DNA from: Treponema sp.
Lineage (GTDB): Bacteria > Spirochaetota > Spirochaetia > Treponematales > Breznakiellaceae
Assembly: GCA_031258265.1 (NCBI GenBank)
Contig: JAIRNB010000023.1
Location: 1 to 8,912, forward strand
Length of the DNA stretch: 8,912 bases
Direction of reading: 5' to 3'
Positions within the stretch are counted from its first letter, which is position 1. Every line of letters starts with the position of its first letter. The translations under genes and the position numbers were made by a program. This document shows, piece by piece, positions 1-6,507 of the stretch. The notes beneath the pieces were generated by a model, which did not search any database, was not told the origin of the DNA, and worked only from the letters and a program-made list of their open reading frames with translations.

Positions 1-34
1 TCCAGGCGGAATCCTTCTTTAGGGCTTCCAGCAT
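1..34 (-). CDS. 5' end of an unidentified gene (partial)
   Basis: On the minus strand an ATG at 34-32 opens a frame reading MLEALKKDSAW before the window ends. The start is supported by an AAAGGAG Shine-Dalgarno sequence at 47-41, six bases upstream of the ATG, the same type of site used by the other genes here. Eleven residues are too few to assign a family, so no function is proposed. The gene diverges from the oxidoreductase at 331, so the 35-330 gap is a shared divergent control region. The call rests only on the start codon and ribosome site. Confidence 0.5.
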   Translation of the reverse strand, partial: MLEALKKDSAW

Positions 35-87
35 AATTTTCTCCTTTGAAGAACAGCCTTGCCGCCCCCCTCAGGCGGCCTACTCAG

Positions 88-116
88 ACTATAGTGAAAG
101 TTGGAAGGAATCGCCA
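88..116 (-). promoter_or_regulatory. Possible promoter of the leftward gene
   Basis: On the minus strand a TATAGT -10 box (93-88) lies 17 bases from a weak TGGCGA -35 (116-111). Transcription would start near 81, giving a leader of roughly 47 bases that contains a 6-bp GC hairpin (GCCGCC at 61-66 with GGCGGC at 74-79). The -35 matches the consensus at only three positions, so this is tentative. Confidence 0.25.
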
Positions 117-212
117 TACGGAGATACAGGTAATTGGGACAGGGAAATGGCCGTAGTCCGGCGCTTTGCCGCCGGCGCGTCCGGTCTGCCGGTTATCCCC
201 CAAAGAATTAAA

Positions 213-238
213 GGCGGCGCAAAATTTGATTCGCCGCC
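213..238. other. Inverted repeat in the divergent control region
   Basis: GGCGGCG (213-219) and CGCCGCC (232-238) form a perfect 7-bp inverted repeat around a 12-base AT-rich centre, about 40 bases upstream of the -35 box of the oxidoreductase promoter. It could be an operator or a hairpin. There is no T-tract, so it is not a convincing terminator. The rest of 48-277 shows no credible gene: the open frame starting at 147 lacks a ribosome site and overlaps the promoter and the start of the next gene. Confidence 0.3.
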
Positions 239-277
239 GGAAGCGGGACCCTTAACGTATGGGCTCCGGGTTTTTCC

Positions 278-306
278 TTGTGGTGATTTTTTCGCTGTGC
301 TAGAAT
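278..306 (+). promoter_or_regulatory. Promoter of the oxidoreductase/isomerase operon
   Basis: TTGTGG (278-283) lies exactly 17 bases before TAGAAT (301-306). The -10 box is preceded by TG one base away (298-299), making an extended -10 element. Transcription would start near 313, about 18 bases before the ATG, leaving room for the GGGAGG ribosome site at 321-326. The same -35 hexamer and spacing recur at the carA promoter. Confidence 0.55.
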
Positions 307-330
307 ACCGTTGCGGTTTCGGGAGGCGGC

Positions 331-1302
331 ATGAAGGTCGGCATCATTGGCGCGGGTCATATCGCTGTTAAAATGGCGAATACCCTTAATTCTATGGGCG
401 GGACGGTGGAAGCTTACGGGGTGGCTTCCCGGGATCCGCAAAAAGCCAGGGCTTTTGCGGAAAAAAACGGGGTACAGCGGGCCTTTGGCTCTTATACGGC
501 CCTGCTGGAAGATCCGGCGGTGGATCTGGCGTATGTGGCGGTCCCTCATTCCTTCCACTATGGGGTGATGAAGTCCTGTCTGGAACATGGAAAAAATATT
601 CTCTGTGAAAAGCCCTTTACGATTAACGCTGTCCAGGCCCGGGAGATTCTGGAGGAGGCCCGGAAAAAGAAAATTTTTGCGGCGGAGGCCATGTGGTCCC
701 GGTATCTGCCGGTGCGGAAAATTCTTGAGAATGTCCTTGCCTCCGGCGCTATCGGTAAGCCTTTGGCGCTGACCGCCAATTTGTGTTATGAGGGGACCAG
801 CCGGGAACGGTACTTTAAGCCGGAACTGGCCGGGGGTGCCCTGCTGGACCTGGGGGTGTACCCCCTTACTTTTGCCCTTATGGTCCTGGGGACTGCTGTT
901 AAAACGATCAATTCCCGGGCGTTTATGTATGAGACCGGGGTTGACGCCTACAGTTTTACCAGCCTGGAGTATCCCAACGGGGCCATGGCCTCAATCTACA
1001 CCAGCATGATTAACGGCGGGGACAAGCGGGGGATGATCTACGGGGACCGGGGGTTCATCGAATACCCCAATACCGGCAACTGCGCCGCCTTTCATGTATA
1101 CGATAACGGCGGTTCCCTGGTTTCCACCCACTATGCCCCTAAACAGCTTACGGGTTTTGAATACCAGGTAGAGTCCTGCCGCCGGGCAATCGGGGAGGGG
1201 AAGCTTGAGCCCCCGGAATTGCCCCATGCGGAGATTATCAGGGTGATGGAGATCATGGATAGTATCCGTAATATCTGGGGCATGAAGTACCCCGGAGAAT
1301 AG
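331..1302 (+). CDS. Gfo/Idh/MocA-family NAD(P)-dependent oxidoreductase
   Basis: A 323-residue protein of normal family length. The N-terminus carries the Rossmann dinucleotide motif GIIGAGHIA (residues 4-12). CEKPF at 92-96 gives the conserved catalytic-region lysine K94. The second domain contains LAGGALLDLGVYPL (166-179) with D173 and Y177. The AEAMWSRYLP stretch (118-127) and the K94/Y177 pair resemble the dimeric dihydrodiol dehydrogenase branch, whose catalytic Lys and Tyr are similarly spaced. The family oxidises or reduces sugars, inositols and related polyols in the cytoplasm; the substrate cannot be read from sequence. The ATG at 331 follows GGAGG by four bases and an extended -10 promoter. 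It is the first gene of an apparent operon with a kinase remnant and a mannose-6-phosphate isomerase, which suggests a sugar or sugar-phosphate substrate (inference). No signal peptide or membrane segment is visible. Confidence 0.9.
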   Translation: MKVGIIGAGHIAVKMANTLNSMGGTVEAYGVASRDPQKARAFAEKNGVQRAFGSYTALLEDPAVDLAYVAVPHSFHYGVMKSCLEHGKNILCEKPFTINAVQAREILEEARKKKIFAAEAMWSRYLPVRKILENVLASGAIGKPLALTANLCYEGTSRERYFKPELAGGALLDLGVYPLTFALMVLGTAVKTINSRAFMYETGVDAYSFTSLEYPNGAMASIYTSMINGGDKRGMIYGDRGFIEYPNTGNCAAFHVYDNGGSLVSTHYAPKQLTGFEYQVESCRRAIGEGKLEPPELPHAEIIRVMEIMDSIRNIWGMKYPGE

Positions 1303-1328
1303 TGTTGCTGGGGCCCGGTGTCGGGAGG

Positions 1329-1448
1329 ATGAAAAAGGTACTGTGTATGGGACTTGTAGTCATGAATGTCCCCCTGCGGCCCGCTTCCCCTGCCGGAGCA
1401 AGGCTTCCGGCTCACAGTGACACTACGCCAATAAGGAGGATCGATTGA
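1329..1448 (+). pseudogene. Probable N-terminal remnant of a PfkB-family sugar kinase
   Basis: A 39-codon frame starts 26 bases after the oxidoreductase stop and begins MKKVLCMGLVVMNVPLRP. This matches what I remember of the first beta strand of PfkB/ribokinase-family kinases (pattern KVLCxGLxVxDIPLRP). A full kinase is about 300 residues. Here the likeness stops after some 20 residues and the frame ends at TGA 1446-1448. GGDAxN-type and GAGD motifs are absent, so catalysis is impossible. The ATG directly abuts a GGGAGG sequence with no spacer, a poor arrangement. The stop overlaps the TTG start of the isomerase (TTGA), a join that could couple their translation. The simplest reading is an internal deletion that removed most of a kinase gene lying between the oxidoreductase and isomerase genes. 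A short leader peptide is the alternative. Confidence 0.5.
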
Positions 1449-2584
1449 CTATGGATAATCTATACCATCAGCCCTGGAAACTGCTGCCTAACAAGATTCG
1501 CGGCGCGGGGGGCCGGGAAATTGATAAACTGCGGGGAGTGTATCCCCCCAGGGACGATCCTTCCGGTTCCGAAGCCTGGATAGGATCGCTGACCAGGGTG
1601 GGAAACCCGCCCCCCGCTGAACCGCACCGGGGCTGTTCGGAGGTAACGCTTCCCGATGGCAGGAGGATGTACCTTTTTGAAGCCATTAACCTGGCCCCGG
1701 AGGAGACGCTGGGGCCCCGGCACCTGGCCCGCCACGGGAAGGATAACCTGGGGATGCTTATCAAGTATCTGGACGCGCAGAAACAGTACATCCTCCAGGC
1801 CCATCCCACCCGGCCCTGGGCAAAGAAAATGTGGAACAGCGATTTTGGGAAAGAGGAAAGCTGGTATGTCATCGGAACCAGGGACGATACCGCGGAGCCC
1901 GCATATATCCTTCTGGGTTTTAAGGAGGGGATCAGCCGGGAAAAGTTTGAGGAACTTTACCGCAGGGACGACCTATCCGCCCTGGAAAAACTCTGTCATA
2001 AGATTCAGGTAAAGACCGGGGAAACCTACTTTGTGGGAGGCGGAGTTCCCCATGCCCTGGGGGAAGGTTGTTTTGTTATCGAAGTTCAGGAACCCAGCGA
2101 TATTACCGTGGTACCTATTAGTCCCAGGAAACGCTACGAAGCCATGAAAGCCATGGCGGGAAGCGGTCCCCGTTTTAAGATTGAGGATGAAAAACTCTAC
2201 GAGGACCAGATGCTGGGGGCCTTTATCTACGATGGCTGTGATGAGGCGGAAAATCTGCGGCGCTGGCGGATTCCCCCCAGGTTTATCCGCGGCGGGGACT
2301 GGGGGACGGAGCATTATATCATAAGCCCCCGGGAAACCAGTTTCTTTTCCTATACCCGGCTTGATCTAAAAAGTCCCGGTCCCGTACCGCTGAGGGATAC
2401 GGGTTTTCCCCAGGTGGGGATTGTGCTGGAAGGGGAGGGGGAGCTTCGCTGGGAAGGGGGCGGAATGTCCGTCCGCCGGGGGGATGAACTCTTCCTCCCA
2501 TACCGGATTCCCGGCGCGGAATTTCTTGGCTCCGGCCTTTCGGTCATCCTCTGCCACCCGGAGGGGGCGGGCCGGGAGGAATAG
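1445..2584 (+). CDS. manA: Class I-type mannose-6-phosphate isomerase (cupin)
   Basis: A 379-residue protein, slightly shorter than E. coli ManA (391) and longer than the B. subtilis type (about 315). It should interconvert mannose 6-phosphate and fructose 6-phosphate in the cytoplasm using a metal ion. Expected metal ligands are visible: Q118 and H120 in the ILQAHPTRPW stretch, E138 in GKEESWYVI, and H203 in GGGVPHALG, which continues into VIEVQEPSDITV, the usual IExQxxSDxT block. A C-terminal cupin half (about 320-372) contains VLEGEGEL and RRGDELFLP. Two starts are possible: TTG at 1445, five bases after AGGAGG (1434-1439), or ATG at 1451, eleven bases after it. TTG is preferred for spacing and because it overlaps the upstream stop as TTGA. 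The motifs diverge from textbook ManA, so a related sugar-phosphate substrate is possible. The upstream oxidoreductase and kinase remnant fit a sugar-utilisation operon. Confidence 0.8.
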   Translation: MTMDNLYHQPWKLLPNKIRGAGGREIDKLRGVYPPRDDPSGSEAWIGSLTRVGNPPPAEPHRGCSEVTLPDGRRMYLFEAINLAPEETLGPRHLARHGKDNLGMLIKYLDAQKQYILQAHPTRPWAKKMWNSDFGKEESWYVIGTRDDTAEPAYILLGFKEGISREKFEELYRRDDLSALEKLCHKIQVKTGETYFVGGGVPHALGEGCFVIEVQEPSDITVVPISPRKRYEAMKAMAGSGPRFKIEDEKLYEDQMLGAFIYDGCDEAENLRRWRIPPRFIRGGDWGTEHYIISPRETSFFSYTRLDLKSPGPVPLRDTGFPQVGIVLEGEGELRWEGGGMSVRRGDELFLPYRIPGAEFLGSGLSVILCHPEGAGREE

Positions 2585-2624
2585 CAGCCTGTTGTATTGA
2601 AGATACTCCGCCGCCCTGCGCGAT

Positions 2625-3023
2625 CTGCGCGCACTGCGCGCACTGCCCCAGCTAAAGCTGGGGCGCATTGATAAATTTTGGGGTATTTTCTGGCGCTAAG
2701 CCATGCCGCACTGTCAAATAAACAAGCTGCGCTTGTCTGCTGCGGGCTCAGCTAAAGCTGGGGCGCATTTTTCAATTTGGGGGCATACGGAGGCGCTATG
2801 CGAAGCCACATTGGTTTAATGTACAACCTGCCAGCATGGATGCTGGCTGTAATAAATTGCTACGTTTTTGCAAAGCAAAAACGTAAAGCTAAAAAATGGC
2901 AGGGATGCCATTTTTTAGCAGCGCCAGGGATAGAGCGGAAATACCGGAAGCCCGCCGGAGGCGGGCTGAGGAATTGCAGCGATAGCCCGGTCCCGCCGCC
3001 CGGAGGGCGGCGGGAGGCGCCCA
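2625..3023 (+). repeat. Composite hairpin repeat, copy 1
   Basis: This fills the convergent gap between the isomerase and carB. In order: tandem 9-mers CTGCGCGCA (2625-2642); hairpin GCCCCAGCT/AGCTGGGGC (2645-2664) leading into GGGCGCATT; hairpin ACAAGC-TGC-GCTTGT (2722-2736); a second CAGCTAAAGCTGGGGCGCAT (from 2749, exactly 100 bases after the first); GGCGCTATGCG (2792-2802); a 17-base A-box GGTTTAATGTACAACCT (2813-2829); hairpins at 2830-2847, 2861-2885 (11 bp, loop AAA) and 2888-2919 (14 bp); a 19-base linker AGGGATAGAGCGGAAATAC (2926-2944); hairpin 2949-2967 (8 bp, loop GGA); a 21-base linker (2973-2993); hairpin 2992-3014 (10 bp, loop GGA); and GGCGCCCAA. The same order of blocks recurs on the other strand at 7873-8099. 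The open frame here (from 2777) has no ribosome site and shifts phase relative to the linkers, so the DNA is judged non-coding. Confidence 0.85.
2888..2919. terminator. Likely bidirectional intrinsic terminator
   Basis: A perfect 14-bp stem (GCTAAAAAATGGCA at 2888-2901 with TGCCATTTTTTAGC at 2906-2919) closes on a GGGA loop. Read either way, a short TGGCA/TGCCA stem is followed by six Ts, the classic shape of a shared terminator between convergent genes. It lies 303 bases after the isomerase stop and 140 bases after the carB stop, inside the composite repeat. It may therefore be a repeat hairpin that happens to work as a terminator. No better candidate lies nearer either gene. Confidence 0.5.
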
Positions 3024-3059
3024 AAAAAGAAATACTACTACTGTTCTGGCTGCCCGGCC

Positions 3060-6000
3060 TTAGCGGTATTCTTCCCAGGCTTTTATTTCCAGGCCCCGGG
3101 CGCGCTGGTAGACCATGGCGTCGATGAACTCCCGCGCCACTTTGATGTTGGTGAACAGGGGGATGTCGAAGTCAACGGCCATGCGCCGGATGATATAGTC
3201 GTTCTTTAGTTCCGTTTCCCGGTTGTTTTTGGGGATGTTGATGATCATGTCAATTTCCCGGCGTTTGATGAAACCGGCGATGTTGGGTTCCCGGGATTCC
3301 AGGGGCCAGTTGAGGGCTTTGATGGGGATGCCGCTGCCGGAGAGGAACTTTGCTGTGCCCCGGGAGCCGTAGAGTTCGTAACCCATGTCCACGAGGATGC
3401 GGGCGGAGTCCAGGAAGGCAAGTTTGTCTTCGATGGGGCCGGTGGAAAGGAGGACCCGTTTGGCGGGGAGCCGGTAGCCGACGGAGAGGAGGCTTTTGAG
3501 GAAGGCGTCCGAGAGTTCCCCTCCGATGCAGCCTACTTCTCCGGTGCTGGCCATTTCCACGCCGCTTACGGGGTCCGCGCCGTGGAGCCGGGCAAAGCTG
3601 AACTGGGCGGCCTTGACTCCTACCCAGCGGAGTTCCAGGGCGGAGACGGGCGGGGGCGGGGCTGGTTCGTCGAGCATGGCCCTGACGGCGAGGTCGATCA
3701 TGTTGATCCGGCTGATCTTCGAGCAGAACGGGAAGCTGCGGCTGGCCCGCAGGTTGCACTCGATGACCCGGACGTGGTTCCGCTGGGCCAGGAACTGGAT
3801 GTTGAAGGGGCCGGTGATGTCCAGGGCCCCGGCGATCTCCTCAGCAATACTGCGGATTTTCCTGATTGTCTCGATGTAGAGGCGCTGGGCCGGCAGTACC
3901 ACTGTGGCGTCCCCGGAGTGGACTCCGGCGTTTTCGATATGCTCGGTGATGGCATGGAAGAGGATTTCCCCCCGCCGGGCCACCGCGTCAATCTCTATTT
4001 CCTTTGAGTTTTCGATAAATTTGGAAATGACCACGGGATGTTCCGCCGATACGTCCGCCGCCAGGCCCAGAAAGCGTTCCAGGCTGGCGTCGTCCCAGGC
4101 TACGTTCATCGCCGCGCCGGAGAGGACATAACTGGGGCGGATAAGCACGGGGTAGCCGGCCTGGGCGGCAAATTCCCGGGCGGAAGGGAGGTCCCTAAGC
4201 TCTTTCCACTCCGGCTGTTCGATGTGGAGCCGGTCCAGGAGGGCGGAAAATTTGTTCCGATCCTCCGCCATGTCGATGGACTGGGGGGTGGTGCCGTAGA
4301 TCAGGGTTCCGGCGGCGTAGAGTTTGGTGGCCAGGTTGTTGGGGGTCTGGCCCCCCATGGAAAGGATGATCCCCTCCGGCTGTTCCTGTTCCCAGATGTC
4401 GAGGATTCGTTCCAGCGTGAGTTCCTCAAAGTAGAGGCGGTCGCACATATCGTAATCGGTGGAAACGGTTTCCGGGTTGCAGTTTACCATGATGGAGTAG
4501 CGGCCCAGTTTGCGGGCGGTGTCCACCGCGTTGACGCAGCACCAGTCGAATTCCACGCTGCTGCCGATCCGGTAGGCCCCGGAGCCCAGGACCATGACTC
4601 CCCGGCCGGCGGGGGCGATGTCGTCGGAGGCGCCGTTCCCCGGACCGCAGGCGCCGTAGCTCATATAGAGGTAGTTGGTTTTGGCGGGGTACTCCGCCGC
4701 CAGGGTGTCGATCTGTTTGACCGCGGGCCTGATTCGGTATTCCTCCCGCAGGGCGCGGATCTCCGCCTCCTCGAAGCCGCAGCACTCCCCGATCCGTTCA
4801 TCGGAAAACCCCAGGCGCTTTGCCTGGGCTAAGAGTTCCCGGCCGATAACCTGGGCGGGCCGCGGGTCCTGGCACGCCGTGGAAGGGGGCTGGCCGGTGG
4901 AACATGCCGCGGCGGCCCTAAGGGCCTTCTCCGTTTCCAGGACATTGGCGATCCGGTACAGGTACCACCTGTCGATCTTCGTAAGCCGGTGAATCTTATC
5001 CACGGTCCAGCCTTCCATGAGGGCCCGGTAAACGATGAATATTCGCCGGTCCGTGGGTTTCTGCAGGGCCTCTTTGATGTTTTTTAGTCCCTGGCCGCAG
5101 AGAACCTCATCCCCGGCCAGTCCCGGCGCGCCGATGCCGGTCATCCGCAGGGCCTTCTGCAGGGCCTCCTCAAAATTCCGGCCTATGGACATGACCTCCC
5201 CCACGGATTTCATTTCCGATCCAAGCCGCAGGTCCACGTTTTTGAATTTACCCAGGTCCCAGCGGGGTACCTTTACTACACAGTAATCCAGGGCCGGTTC
5301 AAAGCATGATTTAGTAACCCTGGTGATCCGGTTTTCGATCTCCGGCAGGGAATAGCCCAGGGCCAGTTTTGCCGCCACAAAGGCCAGGGGGTAGCCGGTG
5401 GCCTTGCTGGCCAGGGCGGAACTGCGGGAAAGCCGGGCGTTCACCTCGATGATCCGGTAATCCTCTGATTGGCTGTCCAGGGCGTACTGGATGTTACATT
5501 CCCCCACGATCCCCAGATGGCGGATCACCTCGATAGCGATTCTCCGCAGCTTGTGGTACTCCGAATCCGTCAGGGTCTGGGAGGGGGCCACAACAATACT
5601 TTCGCCGGTGTGAATCCCCAGGGGGTCCATGTTTTCCATGTTACAGACGGTGACGCAGTTGTCGCGGGCGTCCCGTACAACCTCGTATTCTATTTCCTTC
5701 CAGCCCCCCAGCCATTCTTCCACCAGTATTTGGGGGGCGGCGCCGGTTTCGTTGATCCGGGAAAGGGCCCGGTCGCATTTCCGCCGCAGTTCCCCCTCGT
5801 TGCGGCAGAGCCCGGAACCGGCCCCCCCCAGGGCGTAGGCCACCCGCACCATCACGGGAAAGCCTATTTCCCTGGCCGCCTGGACCGCCCCCTCTACGCC
5901 CGCCGCCGAAACAGCGATACTGCGGGGAGTCAAAGCCCCGATCTCGTTGAGCCGTTTTACAAAGAGTTCCCGGTCTTCGGTATCCTCGATACTTTTTACC

Positions 6001-6353
6001 GGGGTCCCCAGGACCCTTACCCCGCGGCGGGCCAGGGTTCCGTCCCGGTCCAGGGCCACCCCGCAGTTCAGGGCCGTCTGCCCCCCGAAGGAGAGGAGAA
6101 GGCCGTCGGGCTGTTCCTTTTCGATTACCCGGCGCACGTATTCGGGAGTCACCGGCAGAAAATAGGTGGCGTCCGCCATGCCTTCGCTGGTCTGGATGGT
6201 GGCGATGTTCGGGTTGATAAGGACCGTCTTGATCCCCTCCTCCCGCAGGGCCTTGAGGGCCTGGGAACCGGAGTAATCGAATTCCCCGGCCTGCCCGATT
6301 TTGAGGCCCCCCGAACCGAGGAGCAGGACCTTATGGATGCTGTCTTTTATCAT
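3060..6353 (-). CDS. carB: Carbamoyl-phosphate synthase, large subunit
   Basis: A 1097-residue protein (E. coli CarB has 1073). It makes carbamoyl phosphate from bicarbonate, glutamine-derived ammonia and two ATP in the cytoplasm, together with CarA. The two homologous halves are clear. Half 1 has GSGGLKIGQAGEFDYSGSQA (13-32), SFGGQTALNCG (88-98) and ATP-grasp metal ligands E303, N305 and R307 in IEVNARLSRSSALASK. Half 2 has GSGAYRIGSSVEFDW (590-604), NPETVSTDYD (626-635), GGQTPNN (667-673) and E865, N867, R869 in IECNLRASRS. A C-terminal MGS-like allosteric domain covers about 960-1097 (DMGYELYGSRGTAKFL). A proline- and cysteine-containing stretch at about 483-500 in the central domain looks inserted and explains some of the extra length. 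Start ATG 6353 follows AGGAA (6365-6361) by seven bases. Wording such as GGWKEIEYEVVRD and GIVGECNIQYAL resembles Bacteroidetes and eukaryotic CAD/CPS enzymes more than E. coli. Confidence 0.97.
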   Translation of the reverse strand: MIKDSIHKVLLLGSGGLKIGQAGEFDYSGSQALKALREEGIKTVLINPNIATIQTSEGMADATYFLPVTPEYVRRVIEKEQPDGLLLSFGGQTALNCGVALDRDGTLARRGVRVLGTPVKSIEDTEDRELFVKRLNEIGALTPRSIAVSAAGVEGAVQAAREIGFPVMVRVAYALGGAGSGLCRNEGELRRKCDRALSRINETGAAPQILVEEWLGGWKEIEYEVVRDARDNCVTVCNMENMDPLGIHTGESIVVAPSQTLTDSEYHKLRRIAIEVIRHLGIVGECNIQYALDSQSEDYRIIEVNARLSRSSALASKATGYPLAFVAAKLALGYSLPEIENRITRVTKSCFEPALDYCVVKVPRWDLGKFKNVDLRLGSEMKSVGEVMSIGRNFEEALQKALRMTGIGAPGLAGDEVLCGQGLKNIKEALQKPTDRRIFIVYRALMEGWTVDKIHRLTKIDRWYLYRIANVLETEKALRAAAACSTGQPPSTACQDPRPAQVIGRELLAQAKRLGFSDERIGECCGFEEAEIRALREEYRIRPAVKQIDTLAAEYPAKTNYLYMSYGACGPGNGASDDIAPAGRGVMVLGSGAYRIGSSVEFDWCCVNAVDTARKLGRYSIMVNCNPETVSTDYDMCDRLYFEELTLERILDIWEQEQPEGIILSMGGQTPNNLATKLYAAGTLIYGTTPQSIDMAEDRNKFSALLDRLHIEQPEWKELRDLPSAREFAAQAGYPVLIRPSYVLSGAAMNVAWDDASLERFLGLAADVSAEHPVVISKFIENSKEIEIDAVARRGEILFHAITEHIENAGVHSGDATVVLPAQRLYIETIRKIRSIAEEIAGALDITGPFNIQFLAQRNHVRVIECNLRASRSFPFCSKISRINMIDLAVRAMLDEPAPPPPVSALELRWVGVKAAQFSFARLHGADPVSGVEMASTGEVGCIGGELSDAFLKSLLSVGYRLPAKRVLLSTGPIEDKLAFLDSARILVDMGYELYGSRGTAKFLSGSGIPIKALNWPLESREPNIAGFIKRREIDMIINIPKNNRETELKNDYIIRRMAVDFDIPLFTNIKVAREFIDAMVYQRARGLEIKAWEEYR

Positions 6354-6390
6354 GTTTTACTTCCTGTTGATTCTTACACGACGTTGATAT

Positions 6391-6498
6391 TTACACGACA
6401 CTGGTGATGATTTCGTCCCCGTGGGCGCCTGTCAGTTCCCGCGAAGAACTCTGCCGCTCTGTGGCGGAGTTCTTCATTTCGGCGTGTAATATTCCCAT
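6391..6498 (-). CDS. Possible 35-residue small ORF between carA and carB
   Basis: On the minus strand an ATG at 6498 lies ten bases after the carA stop and is preceded by AGGGAAGAA two bases upstream. The frame runs MGILHAEMKNSATERQ and on to TAA at 6393-6391, ending 37 bases before carB. It fills most of the 154-base spacer. It matches no family I know, has no membrane segment, and its middle is encoded by the arms of the 6443-6475 hairpin, so it may be an accident of that structure. Translation could help couple carA to carB. Reported as a candidate only. Confidence 0.22.
   Translation of the reverse strand: MGILHAEMKNSATERQSSSRELTGAHGDEIITSVV
6443..6475 (-). other. Stem-loop in the carA-carB spacer
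   Basis: GAAGAACTC (6443-6451) pairs perfectly with GAGTTCTTC (6467-6475). The stem extends by a T-G wobble and three GC pairs to about 13 bp around a seven-base loop (6456-6462). No T-run follows, so it is not a typical terminator. It could stabilise or process the carAB mRNA, or attenuate it. Nearby, two imperfect 17-base units (6370-6386 and 6387-6403) each contain TTACACGAC, and an inverted CGTGTAATAT lies at 6483-6492. Confidence 0.45.
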
Positions 6499-6507
6499 GA
6501 TTCTTCC

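Noticed and set aside
147..371. 74-codon frame before the oxidoreductase
   Set aside because: It has no ribosome site, contains the promoter and overlaps the start of a well-supported gene in another frame.
2992..3014. GC hairpin downstream of carB as the carB terminator
   Set aside because: The 10-bp stem is strong, but neither strand has a T-run after it. The 2888-2919 hairpin is a better terminator.
2777..3127. 116-codon open frame on the plus strand
   Set aside because: It runs through hairpins and linkers, lacks a ribosome site and overlaps the carB end. The two linkers stand in a different relative phase in the other repeat copy, which a conserved protein would not allow.
5469..6407. 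312-codon frame antisense to carB, with others such as 4038-4832
   Set aside because: These are complementary-strand frames created by G/C-biased third positions of carB. They lack ribosome sites and familiar motifs.
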